NCBI GenBank assembly: GCA_036937835.1
Contig: CM072880.1
Location: 1,542,501-1,606,500, forward strand
Length of the DNA stretch: 64,000 nt
DNA from: Pampus argenteus
Lineage: Eukaryota; Chordata; Actinopteri; Scombriformes; Stromateidae
Reading direction: 5' to 3'
The translations under genes and the position numbers were made by a program. Below, piece after piece: positions 49,184 to 61,193 of the stretch. Within the stretch, counting starts at the first letter, position 1. The number at the start of each line of letters is the position of its first letter. The notes under the pieces were generated by a model. That model had not been told where the DNA came from. It ran no database searches and was given only the letters and a program-made list of their open reading frames with translations.

Positions 49184-52100
49184 ATGTTCTCACCGAGGTC
49201 AGTGTGGTTAAAACGGCTAAAAGAACCTGGGGGCGTTTAGTGAAGCAATGCTAACAGTTAGCATTTTCACAGCTAATTAACGACAGGAGCAGCTGCTCTG
49301 TCAGATCTTATAATACATCTGTAGTAGTTTTTAGTTTAGTGGGTTTAAGTTTCATGACTGAAGAAATCAGCGCTACGTGGAAACAGTGAATCAGGCTCAA
49401 AGTGGCTCATTGTCGGCATTAAGGGCGTGTCGACGTTTAAAGTCGGACTCCAACTATTTTATTATATATATATAATTACTTTCATTATCGGTCAGACTCA
49501 CTGGTATTTTCTTGATTAATCTTTGGTTTATAAAATGTCAAAAAATAGTAATAAATTAAAGTTACAATTTCCAGAAGTCAGAGATGTCGATCAATTTATC
49601 AATTTATCGATTTATCGGCTGATCGACTGATCGTTGCAGCTCTAGATGAATGACAGTCTTACAGTGTCAGTGTCTCATAATGGTAGAATAAAGATCTTTG
49701 TTGTGTTCTGTGTTTTAATATCTGTAATAAAAAGCAATATGTTTCTAATATTCACTTCATATCAATGCAAACTGAAATATCTTTGATAGTTTTGGAGACA
49801 TTTGAGCTTCATGCTGGGTTGATCAAGTTATCCTCAGACAGTTATAATTAGAAGAAGTGGATTCATGTGGATGTAACGGTCCTCCTGTGATTTTAAGCTC
49901 ATCTTGTTTGTGTTTGTTTGTGTTTGTTTGTGTTTTGTCTCCTCAGGTTCCTGCTGCTCAGGTCGGCCAGGTCGTTCTGCACCGGCGGCGTGATGAAGCA
50001 GGGCAGGGCGCCGGACATGATGGAGGGTAAGACTTGACCTGGTTTAAGTATAGATTAGTTATCTATTATCGGGTCATGATGTGTGATTGTATGTAACGTT
50101 TGCATGAGTTTCTTTGCTCACAAACACAAACTTTTTATCACTTCTTTACAAATGAATCACTGATTAAATTCAGTGTTTTTTATATTTCAAATAGATAATG
50201 ATTATAAAGTGTTTCAGTCTCATTTTCAGGTGAGAACATGTTTGTCCCAAATAAAACTGTAGATCATTTATAGCCGTTTGTCTTTAGACAAACATTTAGT
50301 GGATTTTGATGCCATTTAACGTAGTGATATGACAAATATGTATTTTTGCTGCTGGATGTCTACATTTGCTTTATGTATCTGTCTATTGTATAACTAGCAG
50401 ATCACCGCTGACGAGACTGAAACTCACACATCGACGTATGAAGCGTGACCAAAGAGACAAAACTGTCTGAAAACATAAAACTTAACCTGGTGTCAAATTT
50501 AACGTTTGTGTGAATCAAACCGTAATTTTTGGGTCTGCTGATCTGTCACTTTGAACCTTTTGAAATCATTTTTTGTTTCTCCACAGGAAATCCACTTTTA
50601 CACGTGTCAAATGGTGCGTGTTGGTAAACCGAGACTAATCCAAACTAAACATCTAATCAATAATTCTCTCGTAATTTGCTCTAATTGCACGGTAACTCTG
50701 TCTTGCATGTTCCCCGGCTGACTGACCATACGTTCCCTCTGACCTGACGCACTCCTCGTTTCACTTGTTTTGCCTTTCAGTCGGCCTGGACTCTATGCTG
50801 GGCTGGACGTCACTTTGTCCTCGTGCTCCACAGTAGAGACAAACGCACCCGGCAGCATTCACGCTGCCGTCTGTTCACTGCTTTGTCCTCTTCTCTCTGT
50901 GGTTCTTATGGCTGGTTCCCCCACGGTAGCTGGTTCCATTGTGTTGTTGTTTTTATTGTCTCGCTGAGCTGCAGCTTTGATAGTTTTGTGGGTTTTTTTT
51001 TTTATTTAAATGTGATTCCAGTTCGGTGCTTATAGATAAAATAACAGCATCCAAAAGATTTATTAGTAACTGTGAAATTCAAACACATCAGTTGTTCTTA
51101 AAATGACTGAACTAGTTCCTCTAAAAACAGTCAAATGTTACAAATGCAGCTCTGACAGAGACTGTAAGAAACACACAGCCTTAAATCTGCAAACACACAC
51201 ACACACACACACACAGTCTGATGGTTTCTTCTGTGTGTTTCAGTGCGTAACAGGCTGAGAGAAATCGTGGGAGCTTCCACTAACTGGAGGTACTGAACCG
51301 TGTGCGTCAGAGCACCGTGGAGAGCTGACTTTTCAAATATTTACTGTACTAGTGTTGATATGATGCATTTCTATGATTCACAATCTGTACAGCAAAACGA
51401 CACCTTCTATTCTTAGACCTTAAATTCAAGTAGAAAAAACCTTTAATGGAAAAAATAGAAGAAGGTTTAAGAAGATGAACAGGACGGACAGACATAATTA
51501 AAGACTGAATTAAGTTGAGAAAATATTTGATAGTTGTAGCTCTCGTATTGTGTGGACTGTAACAGAGAAGTAATGTTGTTTTTGGTCCACAGTGACCACC
51601 AGCAGGCGTTGGCGGAGCGCGTGTCGCTGTCGTCCATGTTGGCCAACTCTCAACACGACCTTCCAGCCAAGACGATGAAGGACAGCTACCTGGAGGTCCA
51701 CCTGCCTCTGGGCTCTGAGCCGCAGCTCAGGGAGAAATACCTGACCTTCCACAACACTGTCAGGTACACACACACACACACACACACACAGACGTAATGA
51801 ACAAGCAGCACATTGGGTCTAAACAAGCTGCGTTTCTACACACACACATTACTGACCGTCTCTGTTTCAGGTTTGGAAGGATCCTGGAGGACTTGGATAG
51901 TTTAGCAGGTATCAAAATATACTTCATGATTTGAATTATTATCAGTTAGACCTCTATCAAGCGCTGATGAAGCTCTCTGTGTTTAGTCCTCATCTCTTAC
52001 TCTCACACCTATAACCCGGTACTGAAGAGGTCTCCTCTGTCTATTGTCACTGCCCTGGTGGACAAGATCGGTAAGAGCCTTTCATATTGTTGGTGCGATC

Positions 52101-54666
52101 ACCTACTGAACCTTTTACTGAATACGTCAGGTTATATCATGTTTGGCAGATGTCATCATTCATCTCCTCCTTCCTATAAATCAGATCACACGTGTCTTCA
52201 TTAGTGCTCATTGTTCTGTGTTTGTCAGACATGAGGCAGCACATCATCTATCCCGACTGCGACATCAAGTTCACCGGTCAGGTGACGTGGGTGGGAAAGA
52301 CCTCTATTGAAGCCAAGATGCACATGTCACAGGTAAGATACCTGATTACCTGTCAGCACACGCAGTCTCCACTGCCTGCATCAACATCGTCCTCGTGCAA
52401 AACACTTGTAAATATTACAAGTGGTAAAAAGCTCACGGCTGCACAAACAAACATCAATCCAAGCATAAAGTTTTCAACAGGTGATGACTTTTTAATTTTC
52501 TTTCAGTATCATGACGGAGCTTATACCCCAGTTCTGGATGCTACGTTCGTCATGGTCGCCCGAGACCCAGAGAACAAAAGGTGTGACACTGAGAGCAGCT
52601 TCAAGTGGACAGTTCAAGCTTTTCAGAGTCTGAGGGGAAAAGAAAAAACACGAAACCAGAATCATTAATCGTCTCCCTCTTTTATTTTCCAGGGCGGCAT
52701 TTGTGAATCCACTGAAGCCAGAAGGTCCAGAGGAGGAAAAGCTTTTCCAGCAAGGAGAAGGTATGAGAGGATGACATGAGCTGTCACTTCTCTACCATCC
52801 ACACTGTTTGATAATGTTAAAATGTTTGTTTTTTGTTTTTAGCTAATAAATGTCGGCGCATAGAGCTGAGTACGGCGTCGCTGCTGAAGGTCGCGCCCAC
52901 AGACGAGGAGAGGAAGATCGTTCACAGTCTTTTCCTCAACACCCTGGACACAAAGTATGACTTAAGTTTTTCAAAATGATGTGTGTTATTTAAGGTTAAA
53001 CTGTAGTTTTTATATTTATTCATGTTTTTGTGTGTCCTCGTCCTCCTTCAGGACAGTTAGTTTCCGCAGCAGAGTTTTGCCTCCAAACTCGGTGTGGATG
53101 GAAGATGCCAAACTGAAAGGACTGGAGATCTGCCACCCGCAGGTGAGAGGATGTTTAGATGTTTAAGACTTTCCCTGATAGTTTTCACACAGGATGAAAA
53201 CACATTAATACAGTCTGTTCATCTACAAACTACACTGGACACTTTTTCCACCACATCAGGACCTTTAATCATGGTGGTCAGTGTTCCTAATACTTTCTCC
53301 AGGATTTCGGGAAATGATTTATGTTATGACGATAGTTCATGCTTTTGATTTACAAAAAAAAGAAGGAAAATGTCTGAAGCTTTAATCCTGTCTCTCTCTC
53401 CAGGAAAGAAATATCTTCAACAGGATATTTGGAGGTTTTCTGATGAGGAAAGCGTACGAGTTGGGCTGGGCCAATGCCTGCTCCTTTGGGTGAGCCATGA
53501 CCAATATTTTCTATAATAACAGTCTGATCTGTCAGTGTTGAATGATGAATCAGCTCATTGTTTTTCTGTCCAGCTGCATCTTTTCTGTTCTGGTTCACTC
53601 TCAGCTCTCATAGATGGTCGCAGCAGGCAGCTGTTCAGAGAAAAAGCTGTAAAAACAGATTTAAAAATGATTTAATGGTGGATGGAGGAAGTGTTTATGT
53701 GCTGTAACATCTGCTGGTGTGCTGCAGAGGATGTCGGCCGAGTCTGGTGGCTGTGGACGATATCCTCTTCCAGAAACCGGTGGAGATCGGATCCTTGCTG
53801 CTGCTCTCATCACAGGTCAGAGAGCGTGTGTGTGTGTTAACATCTTTTTTTAAAGGAAAACCTCTGTTGACAGCGTTCATCTTTGTATTTGCATCGTTTA
53901 GCTCCTGTTTGAGCCACTTCCTATAGCTGCAAATAGCTGCCAATCATACAAATAGTTATTTCAGAGACTTTCTCACTTTCTTCAGCTTCTACTGTGAAGC
54001 AGCTGCGTTAGATTTTATCTTTTGTCTTTATTTTTCTTCCTGGCTCAATCAGGTTGCTCTGTTGAGACAGGAAGCAGCCTCATTAAACTCCACATAAAAT
54101 GATAAATTGTCCACCTGTAGAAACAGATTTTTTATATTTTGTTGTCAGGTGTGCTGCAGTGTTACATGCAGCCCTCTACATGGTAAATGTTAAATAAAAA
54201 GCCAATTTTTATACCCTGATTTGCAGCTTAGCTGGAAATTTAAGTTGTATGATAAAATTTTACAATAAATATTTAATATGGCTCTGAGCTGCTGATATAT
54301 ACGTGCTGTAAATTACCTTCATGCACGTTGTGGTGCTGGTGTGTTTCAGGTGTGTTACACTCAGGGGAAATACATCCAGGTCAGAGTTCACAGCGAGGTG
54401 TTTGACCCTCTGACCCGCCAGCACAACACCACCAACGTCTTCCACTTCACCTTCATTTCTGACCGCAATGTCCCCACCATCATGCCACAGACATATGGAG
54501 GTGAGCACACACACACACACACACACACATGCGTTGATGCCTCTGACACCCACAAGAACTGTTGAATCTGAAACGTTGTCTCACGTCTCTGTTTCATGTT
54601 TATCTCACAGAGTCGATGTTGTACCTGGACGGGAAAAGACACTTTAACCAAACCGTGGAGCCCTGA
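49184..54666 (+). CDS. acot9: Acyl-CoA thioesterase 9, mitochondrial
   Basis: Mitochondrial hydrolase that releases free acids from acyl-CoAs through two hot-dog domains. Coding exons: 49184-49197, 49947-50026, 50587-50613, 51244-51289, 51593-51763, 51871-51908, 51987-52070, 52229-52332, 52507-52580, 52693-52760, 52843-52954, 53052-53142, 53404-53489, 53728-53815, 54350-54500, 54611-54666. Phases agree at all 15 junctions; 429 residues (human 439). The N-terminus MFSPRFLLLRSARSFCTGG is a plausible presequence. Conserved blocks: LREIVGASTNWR, LPLGSEPQLREKYLT, VRFGRILEDLDS, LDATFVMVARD, VSFRSRVLPPNSVWMEDAKL, ICHPQERNIFNRIFGGFLMR, AVDDILFQKPVEIGSLL, NVFHFTFISD. The first coding exon is 14 nt and exon 3 only 27 nt. 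CA repeats follow the donors at 51764 and 54501. Confidence 0.97.
49470..49648 (-). repeat. Interspersed teleost repeat, family A (longest copy)
   Basis: Read on the minus strand it begins 'ctagagctgcaacgatcagt' and ends in the 'gataatgaaagtaat' motif. It lies in acot9 intron 1. Confidence 0.6.
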
Positions 54667-55086
54667 GAGCAACGCGCCTGTCAGCGTCTCACCAACGAGC
54701 GCTGTGTGTGTCTACATCCTTTTTATATCACTCCTTGTTATTGCGATTACTTCCTGTTTCTATATCTGTTCTGACGTTTACATCTCGCTGTAGTCGGACC
54801 ACTTCAGCACGACACAACGACAGCTGTTTTTATTCTGTTACTGATCAGCGTTTAAAGATTCTCAACAGTCATTCAGCTGATGAGAAGGAGGAAGAAGTCC
54901 AGTTTTTTCTGCCTTGTAATATAACATTTGTCACTGCACACATGGCTTAATGTATGTTACATTTTTATATCCTACTTATGTACGCACAAAACTGTTATAC
55001 GTTATGTTTTTATGTTGGATGGGACACTTTATTCTGAATGCATCATGTCACTTTTCTGGCCTTAAGTTGTGTATTTAATCAAATGC

Positions 55087-55092
55087 AATAAA
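55087..55092 (+). terminator. acot9 polyadenylation signal
   Basis: AATAAA about 420 bases after the acot9 stop, in AT-rich sequence. The interval on to pdha1 (55093-55618) is AT-rich with no gene. Confidence 0.6.
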
Positions 55093-55618
55093 TTAATTGT
55101 CATTTATTGTGACTATACTGTACATGTGCACGTTTATTTGTCGTAGTTAACAGTATAATGTTTTCTGGAGGAGATTATGTCAATGACTTGATATCTCGTA
55201 TCATAAATGAGACCTAAAGTCAGGATATCTGAACATCTGCTGCTTGTTTGATATTATAAACAAAAGATATTGTATATGTAATATACATGATGCAGGAGGG
55301 AAATTATAAAAAGTGTTTTATGAAACACCTGCGTGTGTTTAAAGCATTTTAAAATGAGTTGGAGTTGTTTCTAAATATATTTGAAATATCTCCTTTCTAA
55401 CACGTTTACACTTCACGCTATATTTCATGAGTTATGTTTATGTTTAATTTTCTGGTTTCTAGTCGGTATTTCTACATTTTTACAGTTTACAGTTATATAT
55501 CACAACAAACTGATACACTAACTGTATCACAAATAAAGAGATAAATTAATAATAATGGAAATATAACTTTATTTAAATAACTTCAATAAGATGCATACAA
55601 TAATACATAATACTTTTT

Positions 55619-55662
55619 AATTGGTCGATAAAAGAGAAGGCGCTCCTCTCTCAGCTATAAAA
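55619..55662 (+). promoter_or_regulatory. pdha1 core promoter: inverted CCAAT box and TATA box
   Basis: ATTGG at 55619-55623 and TATAAAA at 55656-55662 have typical spacing. They predict a start near 55690 and a 5' UTR of about 110 bases before the ATG at 55802. No NRF1 site was found here, unlike apoo. Confidence 0.4.
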
Positions 55663-55801
55663 TCAATCAGGAACCAATGTTACCTGTGACCAGTGACCGC
55701 CGGACTCATTTCTCAGACGGACACTAATCGGCTAACAGCGGCTTGGTCTCTTTAATCTCCCGCTTTTTAATCCTTTCAGATTCCGGCTGTCGCTCAGTAG
55801 C

Positions 55802-58800
55802 ATGAAAAACATGTTAACCATTATCTCTAACGCACTTTGCAGGATCACAGGCCGGAATGCGGTGAGTGTTTGCTGGGTTAATGTGCAGCTGGAGGCCGCT
55901 GGTTTCTACCGGAGCTGCTTCAACCGTCAGCTGGCTCGCTGCTTGGCGACGAGCTGACCTTGTTAGCGGCTAACTTGTTAGCGGCTAACATGTTAGCATC
56001 AGACTGGTTCGACTGCTGCTTTTCCAGTTTGTTTGTTGTTAGCAGTTGAAACCTGATAAAAGCAGCCAGACTTTCTGCCTGTAATCTTACATTTGTCTCG
56101 TCTGTGGTTGTGCAGCTTTTACAGCTAGAGATGCGCTAATATGATAAATATTGACCAATATCCGCTTTCAGAATCAATACTTTAAAGGAAAGGTTCAGTT
56201 TTTAACAAATGTGTTAAAAGGAGCCTAAATGAACTTTGACCCACGTGTTTCTAGCTGAACTCATTCCTCCTGGTCATACTGACATTAGACGATCCTTCAT
56301 AATTATTATTATTATTATTATTATGTATTTACAGATATAATTGGGTAAATAGCAGATATTGGTTTCAATAAAACCATATTGGTGCTTCTGTGCTGATTCA
56401 CTAGTGAAGGCCGCAGCAGCAGCATGTCCTGTCAGGGCCAGCAGGGTTCCTACACACATGGAAACTTTAACTGTGTATAATTGTACCAGTTTCTATATAA
56501 AACTACTTTAAGTGTTGAAACGTGACTGAAGGGACCCTGTTGTGTTTTTATGGCTTCATGTTGAACAAGCGTTTGTCTCCTTCCTGCTTCCAGTCGCTCT
56601 TAAATTCACTCGCACACAACAATCCCTATTTATGTCTTGCTTTTCTCCTTCCTCTCCCCCACTCCTCCTGCTCCTCCTCCTCCTCCTCGCCTGCACCGTA
56701 GGGAGCCCAAACAGTGTCAGAGGTAAGCTGCTTGTTGCTCTGCTGATGTTTGACTGTAGGCCTGGTCCTCTGGTCCTACGCCTCCCTCCCGCTGCAGCGA
56801 CGTGTCCCAGAGACCCTGCTAAGAAAATTGGATTGATTACACCCCCTGAGAGATGAGCTGTGTCTCTGCTAAACTGCCATTTATAGTCTTTGGTTTTCAT
56901 TTATCATCTATTTCAAATTTCTAATGTCTTGTTTTTATTTTCTTCACACACGTGAATGAATGAATGAATGAATGAATTAATTAATTGCTCAGTTGTAGCC
57001 TGAAAAGATGTCAGAGATATTTCTGGTTGGCACAACACATAATTTTCTTGTTTGTGAATAAATGGCTAAAATAAGAAATAGATTATATATAAATGATCAT
57101 TTCAGATCAGTGTAACGTGTTAAATGTTGTGTCAGTCTTGAGATATCGGTGACGTGTGGACGCTGTTGGGCTGGTGCAGTCTTCATGTTCCTCCAGTGTG
57201 TTTCTCTTATTTTAGCCTCCAGCAGCTTCTTGTCTTCATGTTTGTGTCCATCTTCATAGACGTGTCCTCACCGTAGGCTCTGTAGAGCTTCTCTGGCTGT
57301 GCTGTGCTCTGCTCTGATTGGTTGGCTCCTGTGTTCTCCAGTTGCTGATTGACCTGTCAGAGTACGTCAATATAACCTCAGCGGCGGAGCCCGCCATGGC
57401 TAGGACCGAGCGGCAACCACCTAAACCACCACCAGTCAGTACTAGAGCATCTGCTGCACAGTTAGTTAGCGCCCAGACCGAGCCGCTAGCCAGACCAGTA
57501 AGAACATGTAGCTTCCTGCATGTCTGCCTGCTCACTAACGGGGACAGTGTGTCTGTTTACGGATCCTTTTTATTCATAACCTCCTTAAAACAGTTACTGG
57601 TGATGGACCTTGGGTTTCTGGACCTTTTCTCATATTTTAAAATGTACAAGAACATTCACTAAAGTTATCACATGTGTCATTTTACTTTGTTTTTTATTAT
57701 AAATGCCAGAAACCAGTGATTGGCTACGAAGACGAGGTTCAGCACCAGAGCTGAATATATGTCTGGTGTTAAACACACACACACACACACAGAGACAGAC
57801 AGTTGTAGTTGTGGTCTAGACTCGAGCTTCAAATCCTATAAAAGCTCCATCGTCCACCTGCTGTGATCCGGATGCTGTCTGTGTGTTAACGTGTGTTCAT
57901 AATGCTGTGATTGTTTGAATTAATATTTTGTGTGTTTATTTGTTGGTCAACAGACTGCCAGAGTTGTGGTTTCCCGCTCCTTCGCTGACTTTACTTCTCT
58001 GGTGACCTTTGACATCAAGGTGGGTTGAACTTCATACTTTCTACTCCACTACATTTATCTGACAGCTTTAGTTACTGTTCAGATGCAGATTTGACTCAAT
58101 GGATAATATAAGAAGCTTTTAAAATCCAACACATTGTTAAAGATGAAACCAGTGGTTTCAACCTTTTAGTCTGTTGACGTCTTACTAAAAGCAGTGTGTA
58201 GTCGGGTCACATTTCAGATGTCTATGAGTTGTTAACAGCTCCACCAAAGTGATTTTTACCTCTAAACTTCTCACATGGTTTCATTTCAATAAATGTTCAA
58301 ATGATCCAATATTTCAGCAGAAATCAAAGATTAGAGAAAAAGTCCAAAAGCTGGAAACTGATTTGTGTATCAGAACATTAAAAACTGATTCAGTGAATCG
58401 GCTCTTGACAGCTACTCTTCTTTCAGTCACTGAAGCGTTTTGTTTCCTGGCCAATAGAAATGCGACGTGCACCGTCTGGAGGAGGCCCCTCCGTTGAAGG
58501 CGGAGCTGACGCGGGAGCAGGGCTTGAACTACTACCGCACCATGCAGACCATCAGGCGCATGGAGCTCAAAGCTGACCAGCTCTACAAACAGAAGATCAT
58601 CAGAGGCTTCTGTCACCTGTATGACGGACAGGTCTGAACTCACAGATTACATTTAAGTTTTGTCTCTGTTGAACCTGTTTGGTTTAAATACAAAGGTACT
58701 CATTAAGTAGTTTTTGTTGTTGAATGTCATCGGCTGCTCCGGCAGAATTTACTTTCTGAGGGTTGATTGATCAGACGCAGAAAATATACCATTAAATCAG

Positions 58801-61193
58801 ATATATTCACAAGTAGTGTTTGGTGTGATCATATTAAACCCTCCTCTGTGGTTTGTCTTCTACAGGAAGCGTGTGCTGCAGGCATCGAGGCTGGCATCAA
58901 CCCGTCTGATCATCTGATCACCGCCTACCGCGCACACGGATACACCTACACCCGCGGTGTGGCCGTCAAAGAAATCCTGGCCGAGCTCACAGGTGAGACA
59001 GAAAAATGAGGTTTCAAAATACTGTATATGTGTGAATGAACTGCTTGTGCGTCACTCCTCTCGTCCTCGTTGCCCCTTCAGGTCGTAAAGGCGGCGTGGC
59101 CAAAGGAAAGGGCGGATCAATGCACATGTACGCTCCGCACTTCTATGGAGGAAACGGCATTGTGGGAGCACAGGTAAACGCCAGACTCGAGTAACGCATC
59201 TCTCAATATCTCTGCAAACTCCAACATGTTTTTGTCTAGTTTGTATTGCAGCCAATGATTTACATAAGGATGAATCCAGTTTTTATCCATGTTAGCAGCA
59301 TGTTCTATGAAATATTTACTGATTGGATGGACGTTACTGGTCCCCACAGGATGAATTTTTTGTCTTGTTACATCATTTATCAGAGTCACCATCACAAGTC
59401 ATCTGCAGGTTTTAAGTGCAGCATGTAACTCTGCTGTGTTGTCCAGGTTCCTCTGGGAGCCGGCATCGCTCTGGCCTGTCAGTACCAAGGCAACAATCAG
59501 CTGTGTGTCTCACTGTACGGAGATGGAGCAGCCAATCAGGTAAACGACATGTCCACAAAAAAAGTCCCATAACACCTCAGCAGTGATGGGCACCAACTCA
59601 TCCTTGTCCTGTTGGATCCAATCAGGGCCAGCTGTTCGAGTCGTTCAACATGGCCGCCCTGTGGAAGCTGCCGTGCATTTTCATCTGCGAGAACAACAAG
59701 TACGGCATGGGCACGTCTGTGGAGAGAGCTTCAGCCAGCACCGACTACTACAAGAGAGGAGACTACATACCTGGAATCAGAGTGAGAAGGAAACCTATTT
59801 CTGTTCTTCACATTTATTTTATGAAGACAGTTTGACTGTTGTGGGGTCCTGGGCTGCAGCTGCAGTCTGTCTTGTTTGCTGTATGCTGCAGCTGGACTGT
59901 GTGGACCTAGACTATAACAGGAAGAGGCTGACAGTCTGTCCTGGCAGTTGCAGGTGTGAGCATTCATACAGCTGCCTGATGCTCATGTATGATACTGCAC
60001 ACAGATAATGATTTCTGACTATTTTTTAAATTTATTTATTTATTTTTTGATTGATAAAAATACAACAGTTGCAGCTGGTTATGAAGTGAACTTCTGCTCA
60101 TGTGTTGCTGGCCGTTCTTCTTTTCTCGGTTCTTCTCGTAGGTGGACGGGATGGACGTCCTGTGTGTCCGAGAGGCCATAAAGTTTGCTGCAGACTACTG
60201 CAGATCTGGAAAGGTGAGATCTGGCTACACACATCCTAAATATCTCGGATGTATTTAATTTTAAGACGATTCCCTTATATCATATCCTCTCTGATGCAGT
60301 TTTTTTTTTTTTTTTTGTTTTTTTTTACTACTGTGACGATGATAAACAGGTTTTCTGCAGCGTAGAAAGATGACAGAAGTGAGTGCAAATAGATGATGAA
60401 TTCTGGGAAATGACTGGTTGTGTATTTCAGGGTCCCATAGTGATGGAGCTGCAGACCTATCGTTACCATGGACACAGCATGAGCGACCCTGGCGTCAGGT
60501 GGGAATATTATGCGTATAAAGTCTTGAAAGTTGTCGGGTCTGATCAGGACCATCAGTATTATAATATATCAATATCTTCATACAGCAGAGCAGACAAGGT
60601 TTTACCATTTTTAAAAACCAGAGCTGTGCCGTTCTAACTGTGATGTCACTTCCTGTAGCTACCGCACTCGTGAGGAGATCCAGGAAGTGCGCAGCAAGAG
60701 TGACCCCATCTCTATGTTGAAAGAGCGCATGCTCAGCAACAACATGGCGTCTGTAGAGGAGTTCAAGGTGAGTGCAGGTGACACTCGGACAGTTAACCAG
60801 ATGAGCCTCAATATTCTGCCACTTTCTGAACTTTGACCCTTAAATACGTTGAACTCCTGTGAGGTGCGTTCAGAGGTGTCCTGGCACACAGGATGTGGAG
60901 TCTTCCTCATGTATGTTAATGAAGTGGACTAAATATTAGGAAAACTAAAAGCATCTTAAGTCACACTTGTGTTGGGTTTATCTATCGTGTTGTCGGAGCT
61001 GACTGTGCATCTGTGTTTCTTCTGGCAGGAAATCGACGTGGCGATTCGGAAGGAGGTGGAGGATGCAGCTCAGTATGCTACGTCTGATCCAGAGCCGCCG
61101 CTGGAGGAGCTGTGCAACCACATCTTCTCCAACAACCCGCCGCTGGAGGTCCGCGGGACAAACCCCTGGAGCAAGCTCAAGTCTGTCAGCTAG
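55802..61193 (+). CDS. pdha1: Pyruvate dehydrogenase E1 subunit alpha, mitochondrial
   Basis: Thiamine-diphosphate-dependent E1 alpha subunit: decarboxylates pyruvate in the matrix pyruvate dehydrogenase complex. Constitutive coding exons: 55802-55861, 57954-58019, 58458-58631, 58866-58992, 59082-59173, 59447-59539, 59626-59781, 60142-60213, 60431-60498, 60659-60767, 61029-61193. Phases agree; 393 residues (human 390). The presequence is MKNMLTIISNALCRITGRNA. Visible motifs: RRMELKADQLYKQKIIRGFC, the ThDP/Mg motif GDGAANQ (198-204), ENNKYGMGTSVERA, and the kinase loop [20 protein letters not shown] with the regulatory serines at about 296 and 303 (human 293 and 300). The end is KLKSVS. Two in-frame, phase-0 candidate cassette exons lie between exons 1 and 2 (56702-56722 and 57342-57497). 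Neighbours acot9 and rps6ka3 fit Xp22.1 synteny. Confidence 0.97.
56702..56722 (+). other. pdha1: Candidate 21-nt microexon of pdha1
   Basis: A long CT-rich tract and acceptor (cctgcaccgtag) precede 21 bases encoding G-A-Q-T-V-S-E, followed by donor gtaagc. Length and phase allow insertion in the presequence without a frame change. Splice signals are strong; expression is unproven. Confidence 0.45.
57342..57497 (+). other. pdha1: Candidate 156-nt cassette exon of pdha1
   Basis: Acceptor tctccag and donor gtaaga bound 156 bases with no stop in the phase needed, encoding 52 residues: a short hydrophobic start (LLIDLSEYVN), then a Pro/Ala/Arg-rich stretch. It would lengthen the region between presequence and mature enzyme. 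Human PDHA1 also has an isoform with an extra N-terminal-region insertion, but I see no clear similarity. Confidence 0.45.
58034..58170 (-). mobile_element. Interspersed element, family B, reversed partial copy
   Basis: The reverse complement matches the 27.1-27.5 kb copy over 'aagcttcttatattatccat' type sequence, 'tgagtcaaatctg', 'gaacagtaactaaagctgtc' and 'agataaatgtagtg'. It lies in a pdha1 intron. Confidence 0.65.

Noticed and set aside
50770..50967. Possible extra acot9 exon after a strong acceptor near 50780
   Set aside because: In the required phase it reaches a stop after about 20 codons and has no donor before it. The conserved protein is complete without it.
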